From JAKLKS01 sp964370855 (GTDB taxonomy: Bacteria; Planctomycetota; JAJSAM01; JAKLKS01), in assembly GCA_964370855.1 (NCBI GenBank), contig CAYJMF010000002.1:62001-126000 (forward strand): DNA of 64,000 nt, written 5' to 3'. A model generated the notes under the pieces. The model worked only from the letters and a program-made list of their open reading frames with translations, made no database searches and was not told the DNA's origin. Shown here piece after piece: positions 16,421 through 25,035 of the stretch. Both the position numbers and the translations under genes were made by a program. Every line of letters starts with the position of its first letter. Position 1 is the first letter of the stretch.

Positions 16421-17884
16421 ATGGCAACAACCGAGACCACCCCGAAGGTGCGCGCCCGCACCGGGCAGCAGTTCCTCGAGGGGCTCGCGAAGGGCGAGCG
16501 CGAGGTCTGGCTCGAGGGCGAGCGGATCGGCAATCCGCTCGAGCACCCCAAGCTCGAGCAGGGCGCTCGCTCGCTCGCGCGCGTCTTCGATCTCCAGCAC
16601 GAGCACCCCGACGAGCTTCTGATGCCCTCCCCCGACGATGGCTCGCTCGTCGCGGTCACCCACGTGATCCCGCGCTCGCGGGACGACCTCGAGCGCCGCC
16701 GACGGGCGTTCGAGCTGATCGCGGGCGCGACCGCCGGGATGATGGGCCGCACGCCGGACTACCTGAACGTGACGTTTGCCTGCTTCGCCGGTCGCGCCGA
16801 CGTGTGGGCGCGACGGGGCAACGAGCGCGGGGCGGCAAACATCGTCACCTACCAGAAGGAGATGCGCGACCGCGACCTCTCGACGACGCACTCGATCATC
16901 AACCCGCAGGTCGACCGCTCGAAGCCCGAGGCGGAGCAGGCCGCGGGCGAGGTGGCGCTGCACAAGGTGGGGGAGACGAGCGAGGGGATCCTCGTGCGCG
17001 GCGCCCGCATGCTGGCGACGCTGGCGCCGTTCGCCGACGAGCTGAGCGTCTACCCGGGCTCCGACATCCGCCCGCAGGACGGCAACTACGCGCTCGCGTT
17101 CGCCATCCCGATCGCGACGCCGGGGCTGAAGTTCGTCTGCCGGGACTCGTTCGCGAAGGGCCGGAGCGCGTTCGACTACCCGCTCTCGTCGCGCTTCGAC
17201 GAGATGGACGCGGTTGCCATCTTCGACGACGTCGTCGTTCCCTGGGAGCGCGTCTTCCTCTGTGGGGACCCGGTCGGCTACTCGGAGGTGATCACCGACA
17301 CCGGCTGGCGCGGCCACATCATGCACCAGGCCTTCACGCGCGCCTACGTGAAGCTCCTGTTCGCCTTCGGGATCGGCCACCTGCTCGCGAACACGACCGG
17401 CGTCGTGCGGTTCGACCACATCCAGGAGAAGCTCGGCCAGATCTGGAACATGGTCGAGCTGACCCGCTCGGCGATCGTGGCCGCGGAGGCCGGCTCGGCC
17501 CTCGACGAGGGTGGCGTCTGGTCCCCGGACGACCGCCCCTTCCTCGCGCTGCGGGGGGAGATGCCGAAGTGGATGCCGCGCGTGAACGAGTTGCTCCAGC
17601 TGGTCGGCGGCGGCGGCTTCATGTGCACGCCCTCCGAGGCCGACGTGAACGGGCCGCTCGGCGAGGCGATCGCGACCTACTTCCAGGCCGCCGGCGCGGA
17701 CGCGGAATCGCGGATCCGGCTGTTCCGGCTCGCGTGGGACTTCGTCGGCTCGGACCTCGGTGGCCGCGGCGAGCTGTACGAGCGCTTCTACCTCTCCGAC
17801 TCCTATCGGATGACCGCGCTCGCCTACACGATCGCCGACAAGACGCGGGCGGTCGAGCTGGTCGAGCAGTTCCTGGGAGACTGA
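16421..17884 (+). CDS. hpaB: 4-hydroxyphenylacetate 3-monooxygenase-type oxygenase
   Basis: 487 aa, reduced-flavin-dependent phenol ortho-hydroxylase with acyl-CoA-dehydrogenase fold. Visible: RTGQQFLEGLAKGEREVWLEG at the N-terminus (family hallmark), MMGRTPDYLNVTFACFAG, THSIINPQVDRS, FDYPLSSRFDEMDAVAIFDD and VPWERVFLCGD. Turns a 4-substituted phenol into the catechol cleaved by the upstream dioxygenase. ATG with GGAG ribosome site 10 bp downstream of the dioxygenase gene. Family members also act on p-coumarate, tyrosine and chlorophenols, so the substrate is not certain. Confidence 0.92.
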   Translation: MATTETTPKVRARTGQQFLEGLAKGEREVWLEGERIGNPLEHPKLEQGARSLARVFDLQHEHPDELLMPSPDDGSLVAVTHVIPRSRDDLERRRRAFELIAGATAGMMGRTPDYLNVTFACFAGRADVWARRGNERGAANIVTYQKEMRDRDLSTTHSIINPQVDRSKPEAEQAAGEVALHKVGETSEGILVRGARMLATLAPFADELSVYPGSDIRPQDGNYALAFAIPIATPGLKFVCRDSFAKGRSAFDYPLSSRFDEMDAVAIFDDVVVPWERVFLCGDPVGYSEVITDTGWRGHIMHQAFTRAYVKLLFAFGIGHLLANTTGVVRFDHIQEKLGQIWNMVELTRSAIVAAEAGSALDEGGVWSPDDRPFLALRGEMPKWMPRVNELLQLVGGGGFMCTPSEADVNGPLGEAIATYFQAAGADAESRIRLFRLAWDFVGSDLGGRGELYERFYLSDSYRMTALAYTIADKTRAVELVEQFLGD

Positions 17885-17896
17885 GCGGGCGAGCCG

Positions 17897-18820
17897 CTAC
17901 TCGAACGCGAGCGGGATCTCGACCACGTTCACGCGCGAGCCGTCCTGCGCGGAGAGCTCGAACACGAGCAGGGTACCCCCCGGCTCGCCCGACCACTCGA
18001 ACGGGACCTCGACGTCGAACGTGCCGCGGCAGCCGGTGCCGCAGGTGGCGGTGACGAAGCCCTCGGCGATCACGGCGCCGGCCGCGTCCAGCAGCTCGTA
18101 GTTCGAGGTCGCCTCGAACACGTTGGACGTCCCACTCAGGCGAAGCGGGCTCGCGACGACGTCGCCCACTGCCGGCGTCTCGACGAGCGTCGGGGGCGCC
18201 TGATCCTCGTAATCCTCCCGCGTCTGCGGGCCGTCGAGCACGATGCCCTCCGACGAGAACGTCTCGACCGGCTCCCCGTCGAGCTGGAGCAGGACCCCCT
18301 GGACGGTCGGGAACTGGGTCAGCGTGTGCACAACCTGGGCGAGTCGGGTGAACATCGCGAGCGAGCCGCCACCATCGTCGTACTCGCCCGAGAGGTCGAC
18401 CGTGGCGATGCCGTCCTCGATCGTGAGCCCGTTCAGGATCGTGCCCTCCGGGATCGACGTGCCGAGTCCCGCGGCCGCCTCCTCGGGGGTCGGGCCCCGC
18501 AGAAGCTCCTCGAGCGCGGCCGTCCCGACCGTCTCCTGCTTGTCGACGGTGCGGTGCGCGACGCCGACCTTCTCGCCGCGCAGGAGGTAGACGGAGATGC
18601 TGATCGTCTCGACCGGCGCCTCCGTCTCCGTCTCCGTCTCGCCGGTCTCGACCGGCTCCGTGGCGGGTTCCGTCGGGGCCTCGGTCGTCGTCGTGAACTC
18701 GGCGGTCGTCGTGGGAGCGGTGTCCCCGGCGACTTCGTCGCCGCCGCAGGCGGCCGCAGCGAGAACGAGCGCGAGAAGACCGATCGTGGCCAGGGGCCGG
18801 GCCCATGCGAAGCGGGTCAC
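17897..18820 (-). CDS. GerMN/Gmad2-domain lipoprotein
   Basis: 307 aa. GTG start at 18820 gives a signal peptide with lipobox Cys25 (ALVLAAAAC). A Thr/Glu/Pro-rich tether (about 32-70) follows, then a GerMN domain (VYLLRGEKVGVAHRTV...TLTQFPTVQGVLLQLDG, about 72-190) and a C-terminal Gmad2 immunoglobulin-like domain (ASPLRLSGTSNVFEATSNY...). These are exported lipoproteins of unclear, possibly envelope, function; sporulation is not implied outside Firmicutes. Upstream in-frame codons exist, but only this start gives a signal peptide. Confidence 0.88.
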   Translation of the reverse strand: MTRFAWARPLATIGLLALVLAAAACGGDEVAGDTAPTTTAEFTTTTEAPTEPATEPVETGETETETEAPVETISISVYLLRGEKVGVAHRTVDKQETVGTAALEELLRGPTPEEAAAGLGTSIPEGTILNGLTIEDGIATVDLSGEYDDGGGSLAMFTRLAQVVHTLTQFPTVQGVLLQLDGEPVETFSSEGIVLDGPQTREDYEDQAPPTLVETPAVGDVVASPLRLSGTSNVFEATSNYELLDAAGAVIAEGFVTATCGTGCRGTFDVEVPFEWSGEPGGTLLVFELSAQDGSRVNVVEIPLAFE

Positions 18821-18833
18821 AATGTGCAGTATG
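18818..18833. promoter_or_regulatory. overlapping divergent -10 elements between two start codons
   Basis: Plus strand: CACAAT (18818-18823), 7 bp, ATG 18831. Minus strand: CATACT (18828-18833), 7 bp, GTG 18820. Each hexamer overlaps the other gene's start codon. Only 10 bp separate the two start codons, so both mRNAs would have to be leaderless and compete for polymerase. Confidence 0.5.
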
Positions 18834-20156
18834 AAGGTTGGGCTGGTCACCGTGGCGGTTGCGGCGGCGCTCAGCCCCACCGCGGCGGCGGACGCGCGGA
18901 CGCTGCACGTGTCGCCCGCGGGAGACGACGCGGGCCCCGGTACCGCGGCCCTGCCGTTCCTGACGATCCAGCGCGGCGTGGACATCGCCCGCGCGGGCGA
19001 CACCGTGCTCGTTCACGAGGGCACCTACAGGGCGGAGAGCTTCCCGCTCGTCGACATCGATCGCGGCGGCGCGCGAGGCCGGCCGCTGACCGTCGCAGCC
19101 GCGCCGGACGAGACGCCGCTTCTCGCCGGCGCGGAGGAGCACCGCTACGGGATCCGGCTCGCGCCTGGAGTCTCGGACGTCGTGATCGCCGGGCTCGCGT
19201 TCGCCGGCTTCGCGGGCGATGCAGTTCAGCTCGACTGCCGCCGCTGTGGGGAGGTGCCGGAACACCGGCGCATCGTCCTGCGCGGCCTCGAGGTGTCCGG
19301 CAGCGGCACCGCGATCCGCGTCACGAGCGGGAGCAAGGTGACCGTGCGCGACTCGTGGCTCCACGACAATTCGGAGGTCGGGATCGACTGCGCGCCCGGG
19401 CCATGCGTCGACCTCGTCGTGCGGGGAACGCGGCTCGAGCGCCACACGGGCTACGACTGGAGCGACGGGCTGGCGGTCGAGAGCGGGCGCCGGATCAGGG
19501 TCGTGGACAGCGTGGCGCGCTCGAACGCGGGCGACGGCTTCGACTCCAAGGCGCCGGCGACGGTCGTCCTGCGCTCCCAGGCGCTCGACAACGCGCGCGA
19601 CGGGATCAAGCTGTGGCGCGGCGGCTCGGTGCTCGCGGACTCGATCTCCGCGGGCAACGGGCTCGCGGGTGTCGTCCTCGTCTCGGGTGGGACGTTCACC
19701 GTCGGCGGCTCGCTCGTCGCCGGCAACGGTCGAGTCGCGCGCGCGTACGGGCTCGAGGTCGGCTACGGGGAGCGGGAGGAGACCGCGTGCGCGCTCTTCG
19801 ACACGATCTTCGCGAGCAACAACGGAGCGGCGCTCTACATCGGCCCGGCCGTTGCCGTCGTGCGCGAGGATCACGACCTCTTCTGGACGGGGTCGCCCGG
19901 GAACGCCGCGATCGACCTCGCGGGCCGCGCGTTCGAGCAGGACGACATTGCGAGCGGCGCCTGGGCGGCGGCGACGGGCCTGGGTGCGGGCACGATCGCC
20001 GCCCGGCCCCTGTTCGCCGGGTCTGACGACTACCGCCTGCTCGAAGCGAGCCCTGGTGTCGACGGCGGCACGGCCGCTGGTGCCTCCGCGCTCGCGCTCG
20101 ACCGTACGCGCAGGCCGCAGGGCGCCGGCGTCGACATCGGGCCCTACGAGCGCTGA
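18831..20156 (+). CDS. secreted right-handed parallel beta-helix protein
   Basis: 441 aa. Cleavable signal peptide (MKVGLVTVAVAAALSPTAAADA, cut near residue 22). Then a pectate-lyase-like repeat region: LHVSPAGDDAGPGTAALPFLTIQRGVDIA (the typical opening of these proteins), and PbH1-style turns such as VTVRDSWLHDNSEVGIDC, VRGTRLERHTGYDWSDG and VLADSISAGNGLAGVV. Several Cys pairs suggest disulfides outside the cell. Probably binds or cleaves a polysaccharide; no lyase catalytic signature could be assigned. ATG at 18831 starts the signal peptide. Confidence 0.85.
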   Translation: MKVGLVTVAVAAALSPTAAADARTLHVSPAGDDAGPGTAALPFLTIQRGVDIARAGDTVLVHEGTYRAESFPLVDIDRGGARGRPLTVAAAPDETPLLAGAEEHRYGIRLAPGVSDVVIAGLAFAGFAGDAVQLDCRRCGEVPEHRRIVLRGLEVSGSGTAIRVTSGSKVTVRDSWLHDNSEVGIDCAPGPCVDLVVRGTRLERHTGYDWSDGLAVESGRRIRVVDSVARSNAGDGFDSKAPATVVLRSQALDNARDGIKLWRGGSVLADSISAGNGLAGVVLVSGGTFTVGGSLVAGNGRVARAYGLEVGYGEREETACALFDTIFASNNGAALYIGPAVAVVREDHDLFWTGSPGNAAIDLAGRAFEQDDIASGAWAAATGLGAGTIAARPLFAGSDDYRLLEASPGVDGGTAAGASALALDRTRRPQGAGVDIGPYER

Positions 20157-20185
20157 GGCGGGTCTACGCCTCCGACGCCGCGCTC

Positions 20186-21592
20186 CTAGACCGACTTCGC
20201 GGCGAGGATCAGCTTCTCGAGCGAGGACTTCGCGTCGCCGAACAGCATCGCCGTGCGCGGGTCGAAGTAGAGCTCGTTGTCGACCCCGGCGAAGCCGCTC
20301 GCCATCGACCGCTTCATCACGACGACGTGCTGGGCCCGGTCGACGTCCAGGATCGGCATCCCGTAGAGCGGGCTCTCGGGGTTCGAGCGCGCCGCGGGGT
20401 TCGTGACGTCGTTCGCGCCGATCACGAGCGCGACGTCGGTGCGCGGGAACTGCGGGTTCGCCTCCTCCATGTCGAGCAGCTGCGGGTAGGGCACGTCGGC
20501 CTCCGCGAGCAGCACGTTCATGTGGCCGGGCATCCGTCCCGCAACAGGGTGGATGGCGTAGCGGACGGTGACGCCCCGATGCTCGAGGATGTCCGCCAGC
20601 TCACGGACGGCGTGCTGGGCCTGCGCCACCGCGAGCCCGTAGCCGGGGACGATCATCACCTGCTTCGCGTAGGCGAGCATGACGGCGAGGTCGTCCGGTG
20701 TGACTTCCCGAACGGAGCGCCCGTCGGCGGAGGCGGTTGCGGCCGTGGCCGCGGGTGCGGCCCCGAAGGCGCCGAAGAGCACGTTCGAGACCGACCGGTT
20801 CATCGCCTTGCCCATCATCAGCGTGAGCAGGGTTCCGGAAGCGCCGACGAGCGTGCCGCCGATGATCAGCGCGTTGTTGTCGAGGACGAAGCCGGCCGAG
20901 GCTGCCGCGAGGCCCGTGAACGCGTTCAGGAACGAGATCACGACCGGCATGTCCGCCCCGCCGATCGGCAGCACGAGCAGCACGCCGACGACGAGCGCGA
21001 CGACGAGCAGGAGCACCATCCAGACGCCGGCCTCGGTCGCCGAGGCGACGATCGCGAACACGAGGGCTGCGCCGAAGATGCCCGCGTTGAAAAAATTCTG
21101 GCCCGGGAACGTCAGGGGCCGCCCGCTCAGGAGCTCCTGGAGCTTCGCGAACGCGACCAGGCTGCCCGAGAAGCTGACCGAGCCGACCAGGGCGGAGAAC
21201 ATGCTCGCGGCGAGCGTGTCACCGGGGACGGCTCCCGAGAGCGGCGCCAGCGCGTGGAACTCCGCGGCGGCGATCAGCGCCGCAGCCCCGCCGCCGACGC
21301 CGTTGAACAGCGCCACCATCTGCGGCATCGCGGTCATCTTCACCTTGCGCGCTGAGACGACGCCGATGACCGTGCCGATCGCGATCCCGAGCACGACGAG
21401 CCAGTAGTTCCCCATCCCGGGGGCGGCGAAGGTGAACGCGACGGCCAGCGCCATCCCGCCCGCCGCGAGGAAGTTGCCGCGCCGGGCGGTCGCAGGGTGC
21501 GCCAGGCCCTTGATCCCGAGGATCAGCCCGATTGCCGCCACCACGTAGACGAGGTTGACGACGTTCTGGGAGAGCGCGAGCGGCGCGGTCAC
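20186..21592 (-). CDS. pntB: NAD(P) transhydrogenase beta subunit
   Basis: 468-aa integral-membrane subunit with NADP(H)-binding domain III. About nine hydrophobic helices (VVNLVYVVAAIGLILGIKGL onward; KMTAMPQMVALFNGVGGGAAAL is diagnostic), then MIVPGYGLAVAQAQHAVREL, VRYAIHPVAGRMPGHMNVLLAE, DVALVIGANDVTNPAAR and VVVMKRSMASGFAGVDN, all typical of domain III. Couples the proton gradient to NADPH formation. GTGA overlap with the upstream alpha-2 subunit. Confidence 0.96.
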   Translation of the reverse strand: MTAPLALSQNVVNLVYVVAAIGLILGIKGLAHPATARRGNFLAAGGMALAVAFTFAAPGMGNYWLVVLGIAIGTVIGVVSARKVKMTAMPQMVALFNGVGGGAAALIAAAEFHALAPLSGAVPGDTLAASMFSALVGSVSFSGSLVAFAKLQELLSGRPLTFPGQNFFNAGIFGAALVFAIVASATEAGVWMVLLLVVALVVGVLLVLPIGGADMPVVISFLNAFTGLAAASAGFVLDNNALIIGGTLVGASGTLLTLMMGKAMNRSVSNVLFGAFGAAPAATAATASADGRSVREVTPDDLAVMLAYAKQVMIVPGYGLAVAQAQHAVRELADILEHRGVTVRYAIHPVAGRMPGHMNVLLAEADVPYPQLLDMEEANPQFPRTDVALVIGANDVTNPAARSNPESPLYGMPILDVDRAQHVVVMKRSMASGFAGVDNELYFDPRTAMLFGDAKSSLEKLILAAKSV

Positions 21593-21900
21593 TCGGGCCC
21601 CCCGGTCCCGGGATCGCTCGGCTTGCGTTTGAACATGTCGAGCATGCGGTCGGTGACGAGGAAGCCGCCGACGATGTTGATCGTCCCGAAGACGACGCCG
21701 ACGAAGGCGAGCGCCCGCTCGAGGCTCGAGTCGGTGTGGCCGAGGATGATCATCGCGCCGATCAGGACGATCCCGTGGATCGCGTTCGTCCCGGACATGA
21801 GCGGGGTGTGCAGCAGCGTCGGCACGCGCGAGATCAGCTCGACGCCGAGGAAGACCGACACGGCGAAGATCGTCAGGGACGCGATCAGGGTCGCGCTCAT
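21589..21900 (-). CDS. pntAB: NAD(P) transhydrogenase alpha-2 (membrane) subunit
   Basis: 103 aa with three hydrophobic helices (ASLTIFAVSVFLGVELISRVP; TPLMSGTNAIHGIVLIGAM; AFVGVVFGTINIVGGFLVTDRM). TPLMSGTNAIHGI is the conserved signature. ATG at 21900 was chosen over an upstream in-frame start because it overlaps the alpha-1 stop as ATGA and begins directly before the first helix. The split alpha-1/alpha-2/beta organisation is like Rhodospirillum and Thermus. Confidence 0.95.
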   Translation of the reverse strand: MSATLIASLTIFAVSVFLGVELISRVPTLLHTPLMSGTNAIHGIVLIGAMIILGHTDSSLERALAFVGVVFGTINIVGGFLVTDRMLDMFKRKPSDPGTGGPE

Positions 21901-23006
21901 GCAGGCTCCTTCGTCGGGCGCCCGTCGCGGGCAACGCACGTCTCGCGGGTGATCTCGTCGTCGAAGTCGAGCACGAGCTGCCCGTCCTTGACGAGGTGCA
22001 GCAGCAGCGTCTGCACGTTGCGCGAGTACATCTGGCTCGCATGCAGCGGCATCGTGCTCGGGACGTTCGCCGTGCCGACGATCGTCACGTTCTCGCGCAC
22101 GACCGTCTCACCAGGGCTCGTCAGCTCGCAGTTGCCGCCCGTCTCGGCGGCGAGGTCGACGATCACCGAGCCGGGCTTCATCGCCTGCACCGCCGCCCGC
22201 GTGATCAGCACCGGCGCCTTCTTCCCGGGGATCGCAGCCGTCGTGATCACCGCGTCAGAGGCGGCGACGTGGGTGGCGATCAGCTCCTGCTCGAGCCGGT
22301 GCTGCTCCTCGCTGAGCTCGGCCGCGTAGCCGCCCGCCGTCTGCTCGCCGGAGACCTCGATCTCGAGGAACGTCGCGCCGAGGCTCTCCACCTGCTCCCT
22401 GACGACGGGGCGCGTATCGAATGCTGAGACGACGGCGCCGAGCCGCCGGGCGGTCGCGATCGCCTGGAGGCCCGCGACGCCGGCGCCGAGGACGAGCACC
22501 CTGGCGGGCGGGATCGTGCCGGCCGCGGTGGTCAGCATCGGGAAGAACCTGGGCAGCGCCTCGGCGGCGAGCAGCACCGCCTTGTAGCCGGCGACCGTCG
22601 CCTGGGACGAGAGGGCATCCATCGTCTGGGCCCGGGTGATCCGCGGGATCGCGTCCATCGAGAACGCGACCGTGCCGCGTGCCGCGATCGCCGCGACGAG
22701 CCCGGTGTTCACGAGCGGCTGCAGGAAGCAGACGAGCGTCTGACCGGCACGCAGGAGCGCGACCTCGCCGTCGGACGGCCGCTGCACCTTGGCGACGAGG
22801 TCAGACTCGGCGTACAGCGTCGCGGCGTCGGGCACGATCCGCGCCCCCGCCTCCGCGAACGCTGAATCGAGGAAACCCGCCGATGCGCCGGCGCCGGTCT
22901 CGACCAGAAGCTCGATCCCCGCCGCGGAGAGCCTCGCCGGGGCATCCGGGGTGAGGGCCACACGGCGCTCGCCGGCAGCCGTCTCCTTCGGAATCCCGAC
23001 CTTCAT
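21897..23006 (-). CDS. pntAA: NAD(P) transhydrogenase alpha-1 (NAD-binding) subunit
   Basis: 369-aa soluble domain I that binds NAD(H). MKVGIPKETAAGERRVALTP is the classic N-terminus shared with alanine dehydrogenase. Also: VAFSMDAIPRITRAQTMDALSSQ, a Rossmann VLVLGAGVAGLQAIATARRLG, GGYAAELSEE and ITTAAIPGKKAPVLI. First gene of a three-gene operon. A TATCCT hexamer lies 10 bp before the ATG, so its leader would be very short. Confidence 0.96.
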   Translation of the reverse strand: MKVGIPKETAAGERRVALTPDAPARLSAAGIELLVETGAGASAGFLDSAFAEAGARIVPDAATLYAESDLVAKVQRPSDGEVALLRAGQTLVCFLQPLVNTGLVAAIAARGTVAFSMDAIPRITRAQTMDALSSQATVAGYKAVLLAAEALPRFFPMLTTAAGTIPPARVLVLGAGVAGLQAIATARRLGAVVSAFDTRPVVREQVESLGATFLEIEVSGEQTAGGYAAELSEEQHRLEQELIATHVAASDAVITTAAIPGKKAPVLITRAAVQAMKPGSVIVDLAAETGGNCELTSPGETVVRENVTIVGTANVPSTMPLHASQMYSRNVQTLLLHLVKDGQLVLDFDDEITRETCVARDGRPTKEPA

Positions 23007-23049
23007 GCCGTGCGAAAGGATATTCGGAGCGGTGGGTGGCCCGCGCCGG

Positions 23050-23829
23050 TTACTGGCACGCGGTCAGACCTCCGTCGAGCGTGAGGATCTGGCCGGTGAC
23101 GAACGCCGAGGCGTCCGAGCAGAAGTAGAGCGCGGCGCCGACCATGTCGTCCGGCTCGGCGATCCGCCCGAGCGGGATGCGCGCGACGATTCCGTCGTAG
23201 AAGTCGCGGTTCGCGAGCATGTCCGCGACCTGCGCGGTGCGCACGAACGTGGGCGAGATCGCGTTGACCCGGATCCCGTGGGGAGCCCACTCGGTCGCGT
23301 GCTGTTTCGTCAGCATGTTGAGCGCGCCCTTGGCAGCCACGTACGACGAGTAGCCGGCGCGCAGGGCGAGCTGGCCTCGCACCGAGGAGACGTTGAGGAT
23401 GGAGCCCCCGCCGCCCTGGGCGATCATCTGCCGCGCGGCCGCGGCCGAGGTCCACAGGGCCGAGGTGAGGTTGAGGCCCATGATCCAGTTCCACTTCTCC
23501 TCGGGATAGTCCTCGGCGGGGGCGAGGATCCCGGTGCCGCCGCCGCCGACCCCGTTTACGAGCACGTCCAGGCGCCCGAAGCGCTCGACCGTCTCGGCGA
23601 TCGCGCGGTCGGCTTCCTCGCGTACGACCACGTCGGCGGCGACCGCGAGCGCCTGGGGCCCCACCTCGGCGGCGGCTGCCCGCGTGCGCGCCTCGTCGCG
23701 TCCGCCCACGGCCACGCTCGCACCGGCCGCGGCAAGCGCCCGCGCGACCGGCAGGCCGATGCCTCCGGTACCGCCGCAGACGAGCGCGACGCGGCCATCG
23801 AGGCGGAAGCGATCGAGGGGATCGGGCAC
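23050..23829 (-). CDS. short-chain dehydrogenase/reductase
   Basis: 259-aa classical SDR. Cofactor motif VALVCGGTGGIGLPVARAL (the usual TGxxxGIG is CGGTGGIG), DVLVNGVGG (in place of NNAG), SSVRGQLALR and catalytic YSSYVAAKGA (Tyr/Lys), IRVNAISPTFVRT. GTG 23829 is preferred because TATGCT lies 7 bp upstream; an ATG at 23841 would add four residues and is possible. Substrate unknown. The C-terminus LTLDGGLTACQ is typical. Confidence 0.88.
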   Translation of the reverse strand: MPDPLDRFRLDGRVALVCGGTGGIGLPVARALAAAGASVAVGGRDEARTRAAAAEVGPQALAVAADVVVREEADRAIAETVERFGRLDVLVNGVGGGGTGILAPAEDYPEEKWNWIMGLNLTSALWTSAAAARQMIAQGGGGSILNVSSVRGQLALRAGYSSYVAAKGALNMLTKQHATEWAPHGIRVNAISPTFVRTAQVADMLANRDFYDGIVARIPLGRIAEPDDMVGAALYFCSDASAFVTGQILTLDGGLTACQ

Positions 23830-23836
23830 GACCGGG

Positions 23837-23842
23837 AGCATA
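23837..23842 (-). promoter_or_regulatory. TATGCT 7 bp before GTG 23829
   Basis: The minus strand reads TATGCT, CCCGGTC, GTG. It fits the recurrent leaderless pattern and decides the SDR start. The MFS promoter faces the other way 50 bp away. Confidence 0.45.
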
Positions 23843-23892
23843 CGATGCCGGGCCGGCGGCCGGCGGATCGATCGGTGCCCGGCCCCCGGGCG

Positions 23893-23898
23893 TACAGT
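23893..23898 (+). promoter_or_regulatory. TACAGT 6 bp before GTG 23905
   Basis: TACAGT, then GCGCGG, then the GTG that opens the MFS protein directly at its first membrane helix. Leaderless geometry. Confidence 0.5.
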
Positions 23899-23904
23899 GC
23901 GCGG

Positions 23905-25035
23905 GTGCTGAGGCCGGCGGTGACGCTCTCCCTGACCCTGTTCGCGAACCAGTCGGCGACGCTCGTGCTCTCGCCGATTCTGGTCGAGGTCGCACGGGAC
24001 TTCGAGGTCTCGACCGCGACCGCCGGCCAGCTGCGCTCGGTCTCCGGGGCGGTGGCCGCCGTGACAGCGCTCTCAGCGGGCCCCCTTGCCGGCAGGCTCG
24101 GCTTGCGCAGGATGCTGCTCGCCGGCCTCGGATTGCTCGCTGTGGCGTGCGGGCTCAGCGCGGCCGCGCCGGCGTTCGCGGTGCTTGCGGCCGCGCAGGC
24201 GCTGCTGGGGGGCGCGCTCGCGATTCTGCTCGCAGGCGCGGTCGCGGGTGCGATCGCCTGGATCGCGCCCGAGCGGCGGGCGGACGCGCTCTCGGTCACG
24301 TTCTCGGGCCAGGCGCTGGCCTGGCTCGTCGGCATGCCGGTGGTCGGGCTCGTGGGCGCGGTCAGCTGGCGACTGACGTGGGTGGCGCTTCCCATCGCCG
24401 CGGCGCTGGTCGCGTTCGTCCTCGTCGCGACGCTGCCTGCCGTTCCGGTGCAACGGACGAGCCTGCGCGCCGACCTGGGTCTGCTCGTTCGCGACCGGGC
24501 GATCGCAGGCTGGGCGGCCGGGGAGGTCCTCTGCTTCTCGGCCTGGACCGGCTGGCTCGTCTACTCCGGCGCGCTTCTGATCGAGAGCTATGGAGCCTCG
24601 CTGCGCACGACGGGGCTCCTTCTGGGTGTCGTCTTTCTCGCCTACCTACCCGGAAGCTGGCTCGCACGGCGCGCCCTCGACCGATCGCCACGGCGCCTCC
24701 TCGTCACGCTCGCGCTCGGCGCGGCGATCACGGCTGCTGCGATCGGCGCGGTCCGGCCTGGCCTCTGGCTGACGGTCCCGTTGCTCGGCGTCTTCGTGCT
24801 CCTGAACTCGGGCAGGACGATCGTGGGGAGCGCGCTCGGCCTGGAGGTGGCGCCCGGACGCGCCGTGACCGCGATGGGAATCCGCGCCTCCGCCACGCAG
24901 CTCGGCTATCTCGTCGGCAGCGGCCTCGGCGGTCTCGCGCTCCATCTCGGCGGCTATCCGGCGCTCGGTGCCGTCTTCGCCGGGCTCTACCTGCTCGCGG
25001 TGGGGCTCCACACCCAGCTGGCGCGGAGCGGCTAG
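23905..25035 (+). CDS. major facilitator superfamily transporter
   Basis: 376-aa inner-membrane permease with about 11-12 hydrophobic helices. The loop 2-3 motif LAGRLGLRRMLLAGL matches the MFS G-x-L-a-D-r-x-G-r-k/r signature. The N-terminus reads LRPAVTLSLTLFANQSATLVLSP, then a DFEVSTATAGQLRSVSG-type helix 2, as in the DHA1 drug/arabinose efflux group. Substrate cannot be predicted. Its TAG stop shares a CTAG tetramer with the stop of the convergent gene. Confidence 0.88.
   Translation: MLRPAVTLSLTLFANQSATLVLSPILVEVARDFEVSTATAGQLRSVSGAVAAVTALSAGPLAGRLGLRRMLLAGLGLLAVACGLSAAAPAFAVLAAAQALLGGALAILLAGAVAGAIAWIAPERRADALSVTFSGQALAWLVGMPVVGLVGAVSWRLTWVALPIAAALVAFVLVATLPAVPVQRTSLRADLGLLVRDRAIAGWAAGEVLCFSAWTGWLVYSGALLIESYGASLRTTGLLLGVVFLAYLPGSWLARRALDRSPRRLLVTLALGAAITAAAIGAVRPGLWLTVPLLGVFVLLNSGRTIVGSALGLEVAPGRAVTAMGIRASATQLGYLVGSGLGGLALHLGGYPALGAVFAGLYLLAVGLHTQLARSG

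Noticed and set aside
17897..18820. Sporulation role from the GerMN name
   Set aside because: GerMN and Gmad2 domains occur in many non-sporulating actinobacterial lipoproteins; no other germination or spore gene is present.
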